A DNA stretch of 64,000 bases from Symbiodinium natans (lineage: Eukaryota > Sar > Dinophyceae > Suessiales > Symbiodiniaceae): contig CAJNDS010001857.1 in assembly GCA_905221605.1 (NCBI GenBank), forward strand, positions 234,501 through 298,500. The letters run 5' to 3'. The notes beneath the pieces are model-generated. The model did no database searches and had not been told where the DNA came from. It saw only the letters and a list, made by a program, of their open reading frames with translations. Every line of letters begins with the position of its first letter. Position 1 is the stretch's first letter. Of this stretch, positions 42,722-52,166 are shown one piece after another. The translations under genes and the position numbers were made by a program.

Positions 42722-44508
42722 GAGACACAGTCTCAGACAAGATAATTTACTGACTTGTGATTGCGTGGCTGCCTTGGCAAGAGTTGTTGCTGGTTTCGCG
42801 AGCCGCGGCTTCTAGCCTCCTCTTGCTTGGGCGTGGCCAAGCGCCAGGGAGCAGAAATGCTGCGTTCTTCAAGTTTCAAATTCGTTTCTGTAGTTTCAGA
42901 CTAGTTGCAAAACAGTTTCAAAATCCAGTTGCGAATTCGTTGTTAAGGGGAAACTGCGTTTTTCTACGCGCAATTGCAAAACATGCAGAAGTTCTGGTTT
43001 TCAACAAGCGCGGACAGAAATTGCAGCTCCTCCTTAACAGCGATATTTCAACTGGATTTTGAAACTAGTTTGAAACTGACTTGAGACTAATTTGAAACTA
43101 TGGAAACGATTTTGAAACTCGAAACACTACCATATTCCGGACTTTCTGCCCCCCTCCTGGCCCCTCACATATGGCCCTCACGCACGGGAAGTTGACTTTG
43201 GTCAGGCGTGACTAGAGACCAGAGCTTCCGAAAGCTTGCCAATCTCCGGACAGTAGGAATAGAGGAATGTGTGGAAATGATTCTTTCCTAGTTCTTCATC
43301 TTCTTTCTCCTTTCCCTATGTATGAGAAAAGAAGACAGACAAGGAGAGAGAGCCCCCTGCAATTGGGAATTTCCCCAGAAGAGAGAAAGCGAAAGGGATG
43401 CCCCCACAACTTTCACGTTTTTCATAAGAATGTAAGCACCAAGAGAGAAGAGAAAGGAAAAGAGAATAGCGAGGAAAGAGGCAAGGAAACACAGGAGGCA
43501 GCCCCTCCGCTTGCTTCTTGAATGAAAAAGACATCGGAGAAATGGAAACATGAAATTGAGAGGGAAGTTGCGCTTTTCCTTGCTGAAGAACAAAGCAATT
43601 CCAAAGAACATGGAAAGCACAAGGAATGTACTGGGAAAGGTAGGGAAAGGGATTCTTCCCTCTGACTTTTTTGCTTTCCTTCAATCTGCGATGTAAAGGG
43701 AAAAGATGCAGCGGACAGGTCTGAAAATACAGGCAGGTGATCTTTTTTCCTTATTGTCATCATTGTCTCTTTTTCTCAGTGGGAAACGTCTCATTTTCTC
43801 AGCGGGAAACGTAAAGTGCAAAAAGATAAAAGAAAGAAAGTAGGGAAGAGTGGGAAGGTTCCTTTTTGTGGTGAGAAGGTAGTCGGAAAGCAACAGGAGA
43901 CTCCTCTTTCATTCTGTTTACCCCTACCTCTTATAGTCTTTTCGGAAGGAAGAGGGAAGAACATACGCGGATAGGAAGGCAGCCTTTCTTTGATGGGGAA
44001 AGGAAAGGGATGCGCTGCCCCCTCAATTTTCATGTTGATGGGAATGTAAGCACCGGGAGAGAAGAAAGGAAGAGAGAATAGCGAGGAAAGAGGCAAGGAA
44101 ACACAGGAGATTAGGAGTCAGGTTCCGGTGATTGATGTTCGTCTCTTGTCTTCTTTTTGAGAAGGTCGCTTTTGGTTGGAGGAAGAAGTCCGCCTTGCAT
44201 TTTGAAGAATCTGCAGAGATAGGAATTGAAGAAATCACAAGAGACACGGATAGAGGACATTATAGACTTGATTCTGTTTTATTTATTCATCTTCTATCTT
44301 CATTCCCTATATGAACACAGAACAAAGACAAGGAGAGAGAGCCTCCTGCAATTGGGAATTTCCCCAGAAGAGACAAAGTGAAAGGGATGTCCCCCGCACC
44401 TTTCACACTTTTGAGAAGAATGTAAGCAACAGAAGAGAAGAGAAAGGAACTCATAATAGTGAGCAGGGAGGCGAGGAAAGACTGGAGGCAGACCTTCTTT
44501 CCGGTTGA
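42722..44508. repeat. CT/GA-rich tandem unit, copy 2
   Basis: Offset about +2,240 from copy 1, with a deletion of about 56 bp after GTTGTTGCTGG. Truncated at TTCCGGTTGA, where copy 3 begins abruptly. Confidence 0.85.
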
Positions 44509-45961
44509 CCTGGCCCCTCACATATGGCCCTCACGCACGGGAAGTTGACTTTGGTCAGGCGTGACTAGAGACCAGAGCTTCCGAAAGCTTGCCAATCTCC
44601 GGACAGTAGGAATAGAGGAATGTGTGGAAATGATTCTTTCCTAGTTCTTCATCTTCTTTCTCCTTTCCCTATGTATGAGAAAAGAAGACAGACAAGGAGA
44701 GAGAGCCCCCTGCAATTGGGAATTTCCCCAGAAGAGAGAAAGCGAAAGGGATGCCCCCACAACTTTCACGTTTTTCATAAGAATGTAAGCACCAAGAGAG
44801 AAGAGAAAGGAAAAGAGAATAGCGAGGAAAGAGGCAAGGAAACACAGGAGGCAGCCCCTCCGCTTGCTTCTTGAATGAAAAAGACATCGGAGAAATGGAA
44901 ACATGAAATTGAGAGGGAAGTTGCGCTTTTCCTTGCTGAAGAACAAAGCAATTCCAAGAACATGGAAAGCACAAGGAATGTACTGGGAAAGGTAGGGAAA
45001 GGGATTCTTCCCTCTGACTTTTTTGCTTTCCTTCAATCTGCGATGTAAAGGGAAAAGATGCAGCGGACAGGTCTGAAAATACAGGCAGGTGATCTTTTTT
45101 CCTTATTGTCATCATTGTCTCTTTTTCTCAGTGGGAAACGTCTCATTTTCTCAGCGGGAAACGTAAAGTGCAAAAAGATAAAAGAAAGAAAGTAGGGAAG
45201 AGTGGGAAGGTTCCTTTTTGTGGTGAGAAGGTAGTCGGAAAGCAACAGGAGACTCCTCTCATTCTGTTTACCCCTACCTCTTATAGTCTTTTCGGAAGGA
45301 AGAGGGAAGAACATACGCGGATAGGAAGGCAGCCTTTCTTTGATGGGGAAAGGAAAGGGATGCGCTGCCCCCTCAATTTTCATGTTGATGGGAATGTAAG
45401 CACCGGGAGAGAAGAAAGGAAGAGAGAATAGCGAGGAAAGAGGCAAGGAAACACAGGAGATTGGGAGTCAGGTTCCGGTGATTGATGTTCGTCTCTTGTC
45501 TTCTTTTTGAGAAGGTCGCTTTTGGTTGGAGGAAGAAGTCCGCCTTCCATTTTGAAGAATCTGCAGAGATAGGAATTGAAGAAATCACAAGAGACACGGA
45601 TAGAGGACATTATAGACTTGATTCTTTCTTATTTATTCATCTTCTATCTTCATTCCCTATATGAACACAGAACAAAGACAAGGAGAGAGAGCCTCCTGCA
45701 ATTGGGAATTTCCCCAGAAGAGGCAAAGTGAAAGGGATGTCCCCCGCACCTTTCACACTTTTGAGAAGAATGTAAGCAACAGAAGAGAAGTGAAAGGAAC
45801 TCATAATAGTGAGCAGGGAGGCGAAGAAAGACTGGAGGCAGACCTTCTTTCCGGGTGAGCAGGACGAAACAAGAGAATGTAAAGATGTAAGTCGGGAGGG
45901 AGGCTGGTAGCCGTTCCTTTCTTTTCCGAACCAAAGACAAAGAGGAAGGAATGCAGGATAG
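44509..45961. repeat. CT/GA-rich tandem unit, copy 3
   Basis: Starts at CTGGCCCCTCACATATGG, offset about +1,353 from copy 2, and ends with the same GCAGGATAG as copy 1. Very high identity by eye. Confidence 0.87.
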
Positions 45962-46192
45962 CGCGTAGGATCGCGTAGGAGAGTACGGTGTGTTTTTGTC
46001 ATTTTTTGGAGATGATACCGCGGTTTCTGGGTACTCTTTTCTCCTGCATCTGAAGGCATTCTCACGTACCTTTTTTTATTTGATTTTATACTACACGGGC
46101 CCCCAAAATTGGTCAATTTTTGCGATTTTTTACTATGTTGTAGGATTCTTTGAGCAAATTTTCAGTTTTTACTGATTCTAAGCTAAAAAAGT
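45962..46192. other. Unassigned DNA before the gap
   Basis: Contains GCGTAGGATCGCGTAGGAG and T-rich sequence; no gene seen. Confidence 0.4.
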
Positions 46193-46292
46193 NNNNNNNN
46201 NNNNNNNNNNNNNNNNNNNNNNNNNNNNNNNNNNNNNNNNNNNNNNNNNNNNNNNNNNNNNNNNNNNNNNNNNNNNNNNNNNNNNNNNNNNN
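46193..46292. other. Assembly gap (100 N)
   Basis: Exactly 100 N, probably a scaffolding gap of unknown true size, beside an AT-rich satellite. Confidence 0.99.
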
Positions 46293-46882
46293 TTAATAAT
46301 TTTAATAATTTTAATAATTTTAATAATTTTAATAATTTTAATAATTTTAATTTTCCGGGAGCCTCTCAGGGCAGAAATTAATAATTTTAATAATTAATAA
46401 TTTTAATAATTTTAATAATTTTAATAATTTAATAATTTTAATAATTTTAATAATTTTAATAATTTTAATAATTTTAATTTTCGGGGAGCCTCTCAGGGCA
46501 GAAATTAATAATTTTAATAATTTTAATAATTTTAATAATTTTAATAATTTTAATAATTTTAATTTTCCGGGAGCCTCTCAGGGCAGAAATTAATAATTTT
46601 AATAATTTTAATAATTTTAATAATTTTAATAATTTTAATTTTCCGGGAGCCTCTCATGGCAGAAATTAATAATTTTAATAATTTTTAATAATTTTAATAA
46701 TTTTAATAATTTTAATTTTCCGGGAGCCTCTCAGGGCAGAAATTAATAATTTTAATAATTTTAATATTGTTAATAATTTTAATTTTCCGGGAGCCTCTCA
46801 GGATTATTAAAAATATTAAAATTATTAAAATTATTAAATTATTAAAATTATTAAAATTATTAAAATTATTAAAATTTCTGCC
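46293..46882. repeat. AT-rich satellite with a GC-rich core motif, ending in an inverted arm
   Basis: TTTAATAA-type repeats are punctuated six times by CCGGGAGCCTCTCAGGGCAG (one TCGGGGAGCC, one TCATGGCAG). After the sixth core the repeat runs as TTATTAAAAT to about 46882, ending in AAATTTCTGCC, the complement of GGCAGAAATT, so a large hairpin is possible. Confidence 0.9.
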
Positions 46883-46905
46883 AACGTCCTTTTGAAATCC
46901 GACCG

Positions 46906-47002
46906 TAGGGTCTATTTAGAAGCCGTGCTCTTCTAGGTTTATTACATTTAGGTATATGGACCTGTATTATAAATCACAAGCCCCAGCTTCTAAATAGACC
47001 CG
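46906..47002. mobile_element. 97-bp miniature inverted-repeat element
   Basis: TAGGGTCTATTTAGAAGC at the left and GCTTCTAAATAGACCC at the right. The right end overlaps the 28-bp repeat at 46985. Confidence 0.6.
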
Positions 47003-47012
47003 GTTTTGCTCA
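46985..47012 (-). repeat. 28-bp terminal inverted repeat, right copy
   Basis: AGCTTCTAAATAGACCCGGT and TTTGCTCA; complement of 38495-38522 with two adjacent mismatches. It is followed by C and A homopolymers (47018-47055). Confidence 0.7.
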
Positions 47013-47104
47013 CACACACCCCCCCCCCCCCCCCAAAAAAAAAAAAAAAAAAAAACCACTAAAACCCTAAAACCCCCCCCCAAAACCCCACAAAACTCCC
47101 AACA

Positions 47105-47225
47105 GCAACCCAAGACAAATTTCTTTAAACCCTAAACCCTAAACCCGAAACCCGAAACCCTAAACCCAAAACCCTAAACCCCAAACCCCAAACCCCAAAC
47201 CCTAAACCCTAAACCCTAAACCCTT
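47105..47225 (-). repeat. CCCTAAA array
   Basis: Mixed CCCTAAA, CCCGAAA and CCCCAAA; telomere-type repeat resumes here after the 38.5-47.0 kb island. The next island (47230-47340) reads CLLLVLCAGVLACVSLCCWK on minus, a possible membrane-segment exon. Confidence 0.9.
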
Positions 47226-47589
47226 TCCGAGCACGACAGGTACTGTCTTCCAGCAGCAAAGTGAAACGCAGGCAAGAACGCCAGCACACAGAACCAGGAG
47301 GAGACACTGCAGCGGCACGCCCGCTGCTCAACCCCAGGGGCTGTAGGGTGTAGGGTTTAGGGTTTAAGGTTTAGGGTCTCGGGGCTTCCCACTTGTAAAG
47401 GCGCTTGAGCAGAATCAACCGACTGTCGCCAGTCCGGCATAGCTCAATCAAGCGCTTTACCATGCAACCCTCAAGCCGTGAAGCCTTTTGACTCATCGTA
47501 ACCCCTGAAACCCTACACCCTAGATCCTTGAGTGCAATACCTTCAGCCCCGCAACCTTAAGCCCTACTTCCCCAGAGTCATCAACAAAA

Positions 47590-47965
47590 GGGTTTAGGGT
47601 TTAGGGTTTAGGGTTTAGGGTCTAGGGTTTAGGGTTTAGGGTGTAGGGTGTAGGGTTTAGGGTTTAGGGTTTAGGGTTTAGGGTTTAGGGTTTAGGGTTT
47701 AGGGTTTAGGGTTTAGGGTTTAGGGTTTAGGGCTTAGCTCCTAAGGAGACGATCGACAACCCGAAAGCCAAGAGAAGCAAAGTCTGGCTTTAAGGTTTAG
47801 GGTTTAGGGTTCAGGGTTCAGGGTTTAGGGTTTAGGGCTTAGGGCTTAGGGTTTAGGGTTTAGGGTTTAGGGTTTGGGGTTTGGGGTTTGGGGTTTGGGG
47901 TTTGGGGTTTGGGGTTTAGGATTTAGAGTCTAGGGTTTAGGGTTTTGGGGTTTAGGGTTTAGGGC
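47590..47965 (+). repeat. TTTAGGG array with a TTTGGGG block
   Basis: About 45 units in two parts split by 47740-47795; seven TTTGGGG near 47875-47920. Confidence 0.93.
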
Positions 47966-48965
47966 ACCTTGCCAATTCCACGGCTGGGAAACGCCCGCGG
48001 ACCAGTCGCCTGCGGAGCGCTGAGGGGCACGTGAAAGGGCCATCCCTCTGTGTACCAGAGTACAACTAATCTCTAAACCCCGAAACCGCAAACCCTAAAC
48101 CCTACACTAGAGCAGACTATATGATGCGACAGTGTGCTGCAGTATGCTGTAGCTGTCTCTGCTATACTGTGAAAAAGGATCAAGGGCTACAATATGAATT
48201 GTGCGCTTTTTGAGGGTTCCTGTTCAAGGTTCTTCTGGGCTGAAGGGCATCAGGTTTGAAGCTGAAGCGCCAATCCATGCCAGCGAAATCACGTAACGAA
48301 CATGAGACGAGGCCTGCTGTGCCCAGAGCCCCTTTCAAATTCGTGAAAACATGAGACAATGAGAGGAAGCAGGTTTGGAATCCACCTGAGTCGGTGCGAA
48401 CTTGTGCCCTTTTGGCTTAAACTGCAATAGGCATGCAGCTGGTGCCTGTCACCATGCCAGCGAGATACCAGTGAGCAAACGTACTTGCGCAAAGCACGCT
48501 GCTTACGTTCCGCACCGGCTGTAGGCTGTAGAGTAAAGTATGCCATTGACAGCTGCTTCTCCAAAGCGCAAGAGTGAGTGTGTGCCGAGTGCGTTCGCGG
48601 GCGCGTCGGTACGTGGGTGCGTCAAGCTCTCACCAAGAGCATGCCTGTCATAAAACACAAGCCGTTTGCGACAGCTTCTAAGCCTTCAGCATGTGCAAAC
48701 AATGTACCGTTGTATTCGATGTGCTGCTATGCTCAATGAAATTCCGTGCGGTGCCATGTGTCGATGTGCGGCTGTCCAGTGTACAGTTGCATTCGACGTC
48801 CAGCTGGCAATGATGCAGACCATTGCGTTCGATGTGCTCCCACAATGGGCGTGACTGCGCCTACGTGAGAGATCTCCGGGCGCGCGGCAGCTTCGCAACG
48901 TGTCTTCATCATTAGGCAGCGCTGCGAAAACCAATCCTGGGTCTTCGCCGGATGCCCACAAGCCT
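47966..48965. other. Unassigned 1-kb unique region
   Basis: No telomere repeat except near 48070. 48700-48850 has imperfect internal repeats of GTTGTATTCGATGTGC. The minus-strand reading DPGLVFAALPNDEDTLRSCR (about 48865-48960) is a plausible exon. Confidence 0.42.
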
Positions 48966-48969
48966 GAAC

Positions 48970-49067
48970 CCTTATAAAGCCCTAAACCCTAAGCCCTAAA
49001 CCCTAAAACCCTAAACCCTAAACCCTAAACCCTAAAACCCTAAACCCTAAACCCTAAACCCTAAACC
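48970..49067 (-). repeat. CCCTAAA array
   Basis: About 13 units. Confidence 0.92.
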
Positions 49068-49175
49068 CTAATCCCAGCCTTCCCGGGCCATGGCGGTCAT
49101 TGTCTGTGCTGCTTGGACGGCCTGCGCAGCCTGCACTTGGGAGGTGCTGCGCTTAGAGGATCCCAAAGATGCGTT
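49068..49175 (-). CDS. Candidate terminal exon (35 codons plus TAG), Gln/Ala-rich
   Basis: Reads NASLGSSKRSTSQVQAAQAV and QAAQTMTAMAREGWD before a TAG that lies within the CCCTAAA repeat (49068-49070). The true 5' edge may lie inside, since no AG immediately precedes it. Confidence 0.5.
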   Translation of the reverse strand, partial: NASLGSSKRSTSQVQAAQAVQAAQTMTAMAREGWD

Positions 49176-49560
49176 GGGGTTTAGGGTTTAGGGTTAGGGT
49201 TTAGGGTTTAGGGTTTAGGGTTTAGGGTTTAGGGTTTAGGGTTTAGGGTTTAGGGTTTAGGGTTTAGGGTTTAGGGGTTAGGGGTTTAGGGTGTAGGGTT
49301 TAGGTTTAGGGTTTAGGGTTTAGGGTTTAGGGTTTAGGGTTAGGGTTTAGGGGTTTAGGTTTAGGGTTTAGGGTTTAGGGTTTAGGGTTTAGGGTTAGGG
49401 TTTAGGATGTCGGGTTTAGGGTTTAGGGTTTAGGATGTAGGGTTTAGGGTTTAGGGTTCAGGGTTCAAGGTTTAGGGTTTAGGGTTTAGGGTTTAGGGTT
49501 TAGGGTTTAGGGTTTAGGGTTTAGGGTTTAGGGTTTAGGGTTTAGGGTTTAGGGTTTGCG
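49176..49560 (+). repeat. Long TTTAGGG array
   Basis: About 53 units with scattered variants. Confidence 0.95.
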
Positions 49561-49607
49561 GGTTCGGTTGGCCTTTTAAACCTTTTGGGGCATTTAGAGC
49601 TTTAAGT

Positions 49608-49718
49608 TGTCAAGAAGAACTCATGATTATGCTCAACACTGACTGGAAATCCAGAGGGGTGTTCCAATCCAGATCCAAAGAGCCGCTCCACTCGCGGGAA
49701 AACATGGAGCCGGGGGTT
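49608..49718 (-). CDS. Candidate exon (37 codons), product unknown
   Basis: Reads NPRLHVFPRVERLFGSGLEH and PSGFPVSVEHNHEFFLT. It is clearly protein-like, between two TTTAGGG regions. Confidence 0.55.
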
Positions 49719-49739
49719 TGGGGCTCCGGCTTTAGGGAT

Positions 49740-49826
49740 TGCACGATTTTGAGGTTTAGGGTTTAGGGTTTAGGGTTTGGGGTTTACGGTTTAGGGTTTA
49801 GGGTTTAGGGTTTAGGGTTTAGGGTT
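49740..49826 (+). repeat. TTTAGGG array
   Basis: About 11 units. The plus reading PKPGRMPSLVLDPFIPVRKD (49830-49895) that follows is a weak exon candidate. Confidence 0.9.
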
Positions 49827-49899
49827 CCCAAGCCCGGGAGAATGCCTTCTCTTGTCCTGGACCCATTCATCCCCGTTCGAAAGGACTGCCCATCATGAT

Positions 49900-50285
49900 G
49901 GCTAAACCGCCTAAACCCTCAACCCGAAGTCACTAGACCCAAACCCGAACAGCCACGTCTATAGTTCCACACCATCTAAATTTTGGGCCGCTCCTGTTTG
50001 GGACTCTACTCTTGCATAGTCCTTATCGCTCAGGATCCCATCATTTAGATCAACCGCCGCATACCCCAAACCCTAAACCAATGCTGAGAAGTCATCAGAG
50101 GCCCAGATTGAGATGAGCAACCCAATCCATGCCTGGCCATGGAAAAGAACTACCCGAACCCTGAAACTGGCCAAAATCATGGGCTAGGTGGGTGCCCAAG
50201 GGGTGGCTGAATGGATTCATCTACGCGTGGGGGCAGGGGGGGGAGGGGGGGTGTCAGGTACCTCTTTCCCAAAACGACCTAGCAA
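49900..50285. other. Unassigned island
   Basis: Unique DNA with a G-rich run (50226-50255); no supported exon. Confidence 0.4.
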
Positions 50286-50329
50286 GGGAACCCTAAAACC
50301 CTAAATCCTAAACCCTAAACCCTAAACCC

Positions 50330-50404
50330 GAAGAACAGGGCGACGCCTCCAATGCTGGGCGGGCCCCTCCGTCCATCTCGGACATGCCTCTGAAGACCAA
50401 AGCC
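50330..50404 (+). CDS. Candidate exon, plus strand (25 codons), product unknown
   Basis: Reads EEQGDASNAGRAPPSISDMP and LKTKA, between two CCCTAAA arrays. No AG acceptor is visible in the adjoining repeat, so the 5' edge may lie inside. Confidence 0.45.
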
Positions 50405-50505
50405 CCAAACCCCAAGCCCTAAACCCTAAACCCTAAGCCCTAAACCCTAAACCCTAAACCCTAAACCCTAAACCCTAAACCCTAAACCCTAAACCCTAAA
50501 CCCAA
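50405..50505 (-). repeat. CCCTAAA array
   Basis: About 14 units. Confidence 0.93.
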
Positions 50506-50633
50506 GAATCCGCAAACAGGGCTTCGGGTCTCGGGGCAAGTTTTCCTCCTCACCTTAGGGTTCAAGGTTTAGGTTATAGGGTGCAGAGTTTTGCAGCTTC
50601 GTGAGGAAAAGGGCTTGGGCTGGAGGAGTTCAG

Positions 50634-50724
50634 GGTGTGCTTCCCCGAGCTTGCAAACAGCTCGACACCATTCCATCCACCAATCTTCCCAGATCCCAAC
50701 AAGCATCAGGACCAGCTCCTGAGC
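50634..50724 (+). CDS. Candidate exon, plus strand (30 codons), product unknown
   Basis: The acceptor GGAGTTCAG is followed by VCFPELANSSTPFHPPIFPD and PNKHQDQLLS. The minus strand is also open here but less natural. Confidence 0.45.
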
Positions 50725-50859
50725 CCTAAAACCTCGAAACCCTAAACCCTCAAACCTCAAAACATCAAGGGAGACCCCTACGGACAGGTTCCTCAAGCTA
50801 TGAGGGCAGTTCTCTGAAGTGCTATCCCTTTTGGACCCTGGTAACTGCCCATAGAAGGG

Positions 50860-51165
50860 AGGTTTAGTGTATAGGGTGTAGGGTTTCTAGGGTGTAGGGT
50901 CTAGGGGATCTGTTTTTCCGCATTAAAAGGTATTGAGCTTTCTGGGCCCCAACCCCTCCCTAAAACCTTGCATGCCTGAAACTCTAAGTGCTGTTCAAGC
51001 GCAAGCCACAAACCCCCTAAACCCTAAACCCCTAGACCCCAACCCCCTGTAATCCCTGAAGCCCTTACATCCTAAATCCGCAAGCCCTAAGCCCTGAGTC
51101 CCCTGATCCCTAAACCCCCAAACCCTGAACCCTGAATCTCCTAAACCCTAGCCCTAAACCCTAAA
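50860..51165 (-). repeat. Degenerate CCCTAAA DNA, target of the copia insertion
   Basis: Scattered CCCTAAA/CCCCTAA units; the element inserted at its right end and the flank resumes at 61108. Confidence 0.8.
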
Positions 51166-51170
51166 CCCTG
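51166..51170 (+). repeat. Target-site duplication CCCTG (left)
   Basis: CCCTG directly before the 5' LTR is repeated directly after the 3' LTR. Five base pairs is the normal duplication for copia integrases. The target is CCCTAAA-type telomere repeat. Confidence 0.88.
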
Positions 51171-51406
51171 TGCGGAGCTGCAATTGGTATTGTAGAAAGG
51201 AGTTGGTATTGGAAGTTGAAGGGTCAATGAACCCGGTAATCTTTGGCTCAAGGCTCAAGCCATGACCAAAGCGGTCAAAGGTTTCGTAAAAAGTGTGCCC
51301 TTGGTTTGGGGTCTTGTTGTTCGGTTGTTGGTTGTTCCAGGGGTATTAAGGGCTTCTGTTGGGGTTGACTGTTTTGTTCCCTGTCCTCCTTCGGTTGCCC
51401 CCCGTA
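51171..51406 (+). repeat. 5' LTR of the copia element
   Basis: Begins TGCGGAGC and ends CCCCGTA, so the termini are TG...TA rather than the usual TG...CA. It matches the 3' LTR at 235 of 236 positions (A in GGTATTG here, G there). The edges are fixed by the CCCTG duplication on the left and by the primer-binding site starting at the next base on the right. No clear TATA box is visible. A spliced-leader-like string lies at 51242-51259. Confidence 0.95.
51242..51259 (+). other. Spliced-leader-like string in the 5' LTR
   Basis: TTTGGCTCAAG followed at once by GCTCAAG. The dinoflagellate spliced leader ends in TTTTGGCTCAAG, so this matches its last 11 bases plus a second partial copy of 7. The same string is at 60943-60960 in the 3' LTR. 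A relic of trans-splicing is inferred; chance is possible. Confidence 0.45.
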
Positions 51407-51418
51407 GGTTATGAGCCC
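51407..51418 (+). promoter_or_regulatory. Primer-binding site matching the anticodon arm of initiator tRNA-Met
   Basis: GGTTATGAGCCC starts at the first base after the 5' LTR. Its complement, GGGCTCATAACC, is the anticodon stem-loop of eukaryotic initiator tRNA-Met with CAT in the middle; it is not a tRNA 3' end. Drosophila copia and yeast Ty5 prime from such an internal half-tRNA, so the same mechanism is inferred here. Confidence 0.85.
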
Positions 51419-51437
51419 AAATTAGGCTTCCTGCGGA

Positions 51438-52166
51438 TTGGTAAAGATTTTTCGTTTGTTTAACGCCATGGACATGATGCGGCGTCGCTCTGAGCCTGGA
51501 CTGTCGCCAACGGCCAATGAAGCCGAAGGAAATCGTGGTGATGGGGGTGAAGATCGACAACAAATGGTACAAGCACTGACAGATGGTAGGGAGGTTGCAA
51601 TGATACAACCAACGCCTCAGGTGGAAAACGAAGTGGTTCCGGTTCAAGCAGCAAATCCTTTCTGGAGCGAGCGGGCTCAAGAAGAAATGAGACTTAGGCA
51701 ATCAAGGCCGGCAAGTCTTCCCGCGAGCGGAGGGGATAGGAGTGGTGAAGGTACGAGGAGACCGCCTTCGCTGCAAGATCTTTTGGGTCAGGAACCTGCA
51801 CCTGTTGAGAGACCATCGTCAGGCTTAATGGGACAAATGGAACGAGGTACTATTGGTGGAGTGCAAGCCGACGAAGAACTCATTCCTGATGTTAGTGGTG
51901 AAGAGCAAACTGAAGATATGGCGGTGGTGAAGCGTGCGCTGAAAGAGTTGCTTGTGCAGAACAAAGGAGCTGGGGAACAGGTTGCATCGGGTGGAGGAGA
52001 AAAGCTATACCTCTGCTGCATCTGGGTCAGCTTCAAGGGCACGGAGCTCTGGAGTGGTGGACGCAAACACGGCATATCCTCTAGGAATGACTCCAGAGAA
52101 GCAGTACCTGCCAGGACAAGTTTTCTACACGGATGGTATGGGTGGTTTTTGGACTGTGTTGCCTGA
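51438..52166 (+). CDS. Copia gag, N-terminal part (frame 1 of a broken polyprotein)
   Basis: The first long frame after the primer site, 242 codons. Only about the first 172 codons (to about 51955) look genuine: a polar, acidic, Pro/Gln-rich leader ending in a predicted helix (residues reading VVKRALKELLVQN). The helix continues naturally as KELGNRLHRVEEK in the +1 frame, where the 2,569-codon frame begins, so residues after about 51960 are off-frame and meaningless. A start at 51438 or at the in-frame ATG of 51468 is possible. The break lies at the AACAAAGG run; it is either a one-base insertion or a +1 recoding site like the one Ty1 uses. The role would be the structural protein of the particle. 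Confidence 0.7.
   Translation: MVKIFRLFNAMDMMRRRSEPGLSPTANEAEGNRGDGGEDRQQMVQALTDGREVAMIQPTPQVENEVVPVQAANPFWSERAQEEMRLRQSRPASLPASGGDRSGEGTRRPPSLQDLLGQEPAPVERPSSGLMGQMERGTIGGVQADEELIPDVSGEEQTEDMAVVKRALKELLVQNKGAGEQVASGGGEKLYLCCIWVSFKGTELWSGGRKHGISSRNDSREAVPARTSFLHGWYGWFLDCVA

Noticed and set aside
39496-46116. Long minus-strand frames (up to 272 codons) in the CT/GA-rich block
   Set aside because: They occur in several frames at once, repeat with the satellite copies, are Phe/Ser/Leu- or Lys/Glu-rich from base composition and show no domain.
38495-47012. Firm call of an 8.5-kb DNA transposon
   Set aside because: No target duplication, no transposase, an N gap, and a third copy of the end motif at 46906 suggests a dispersed short repeat; kept only as a finding.
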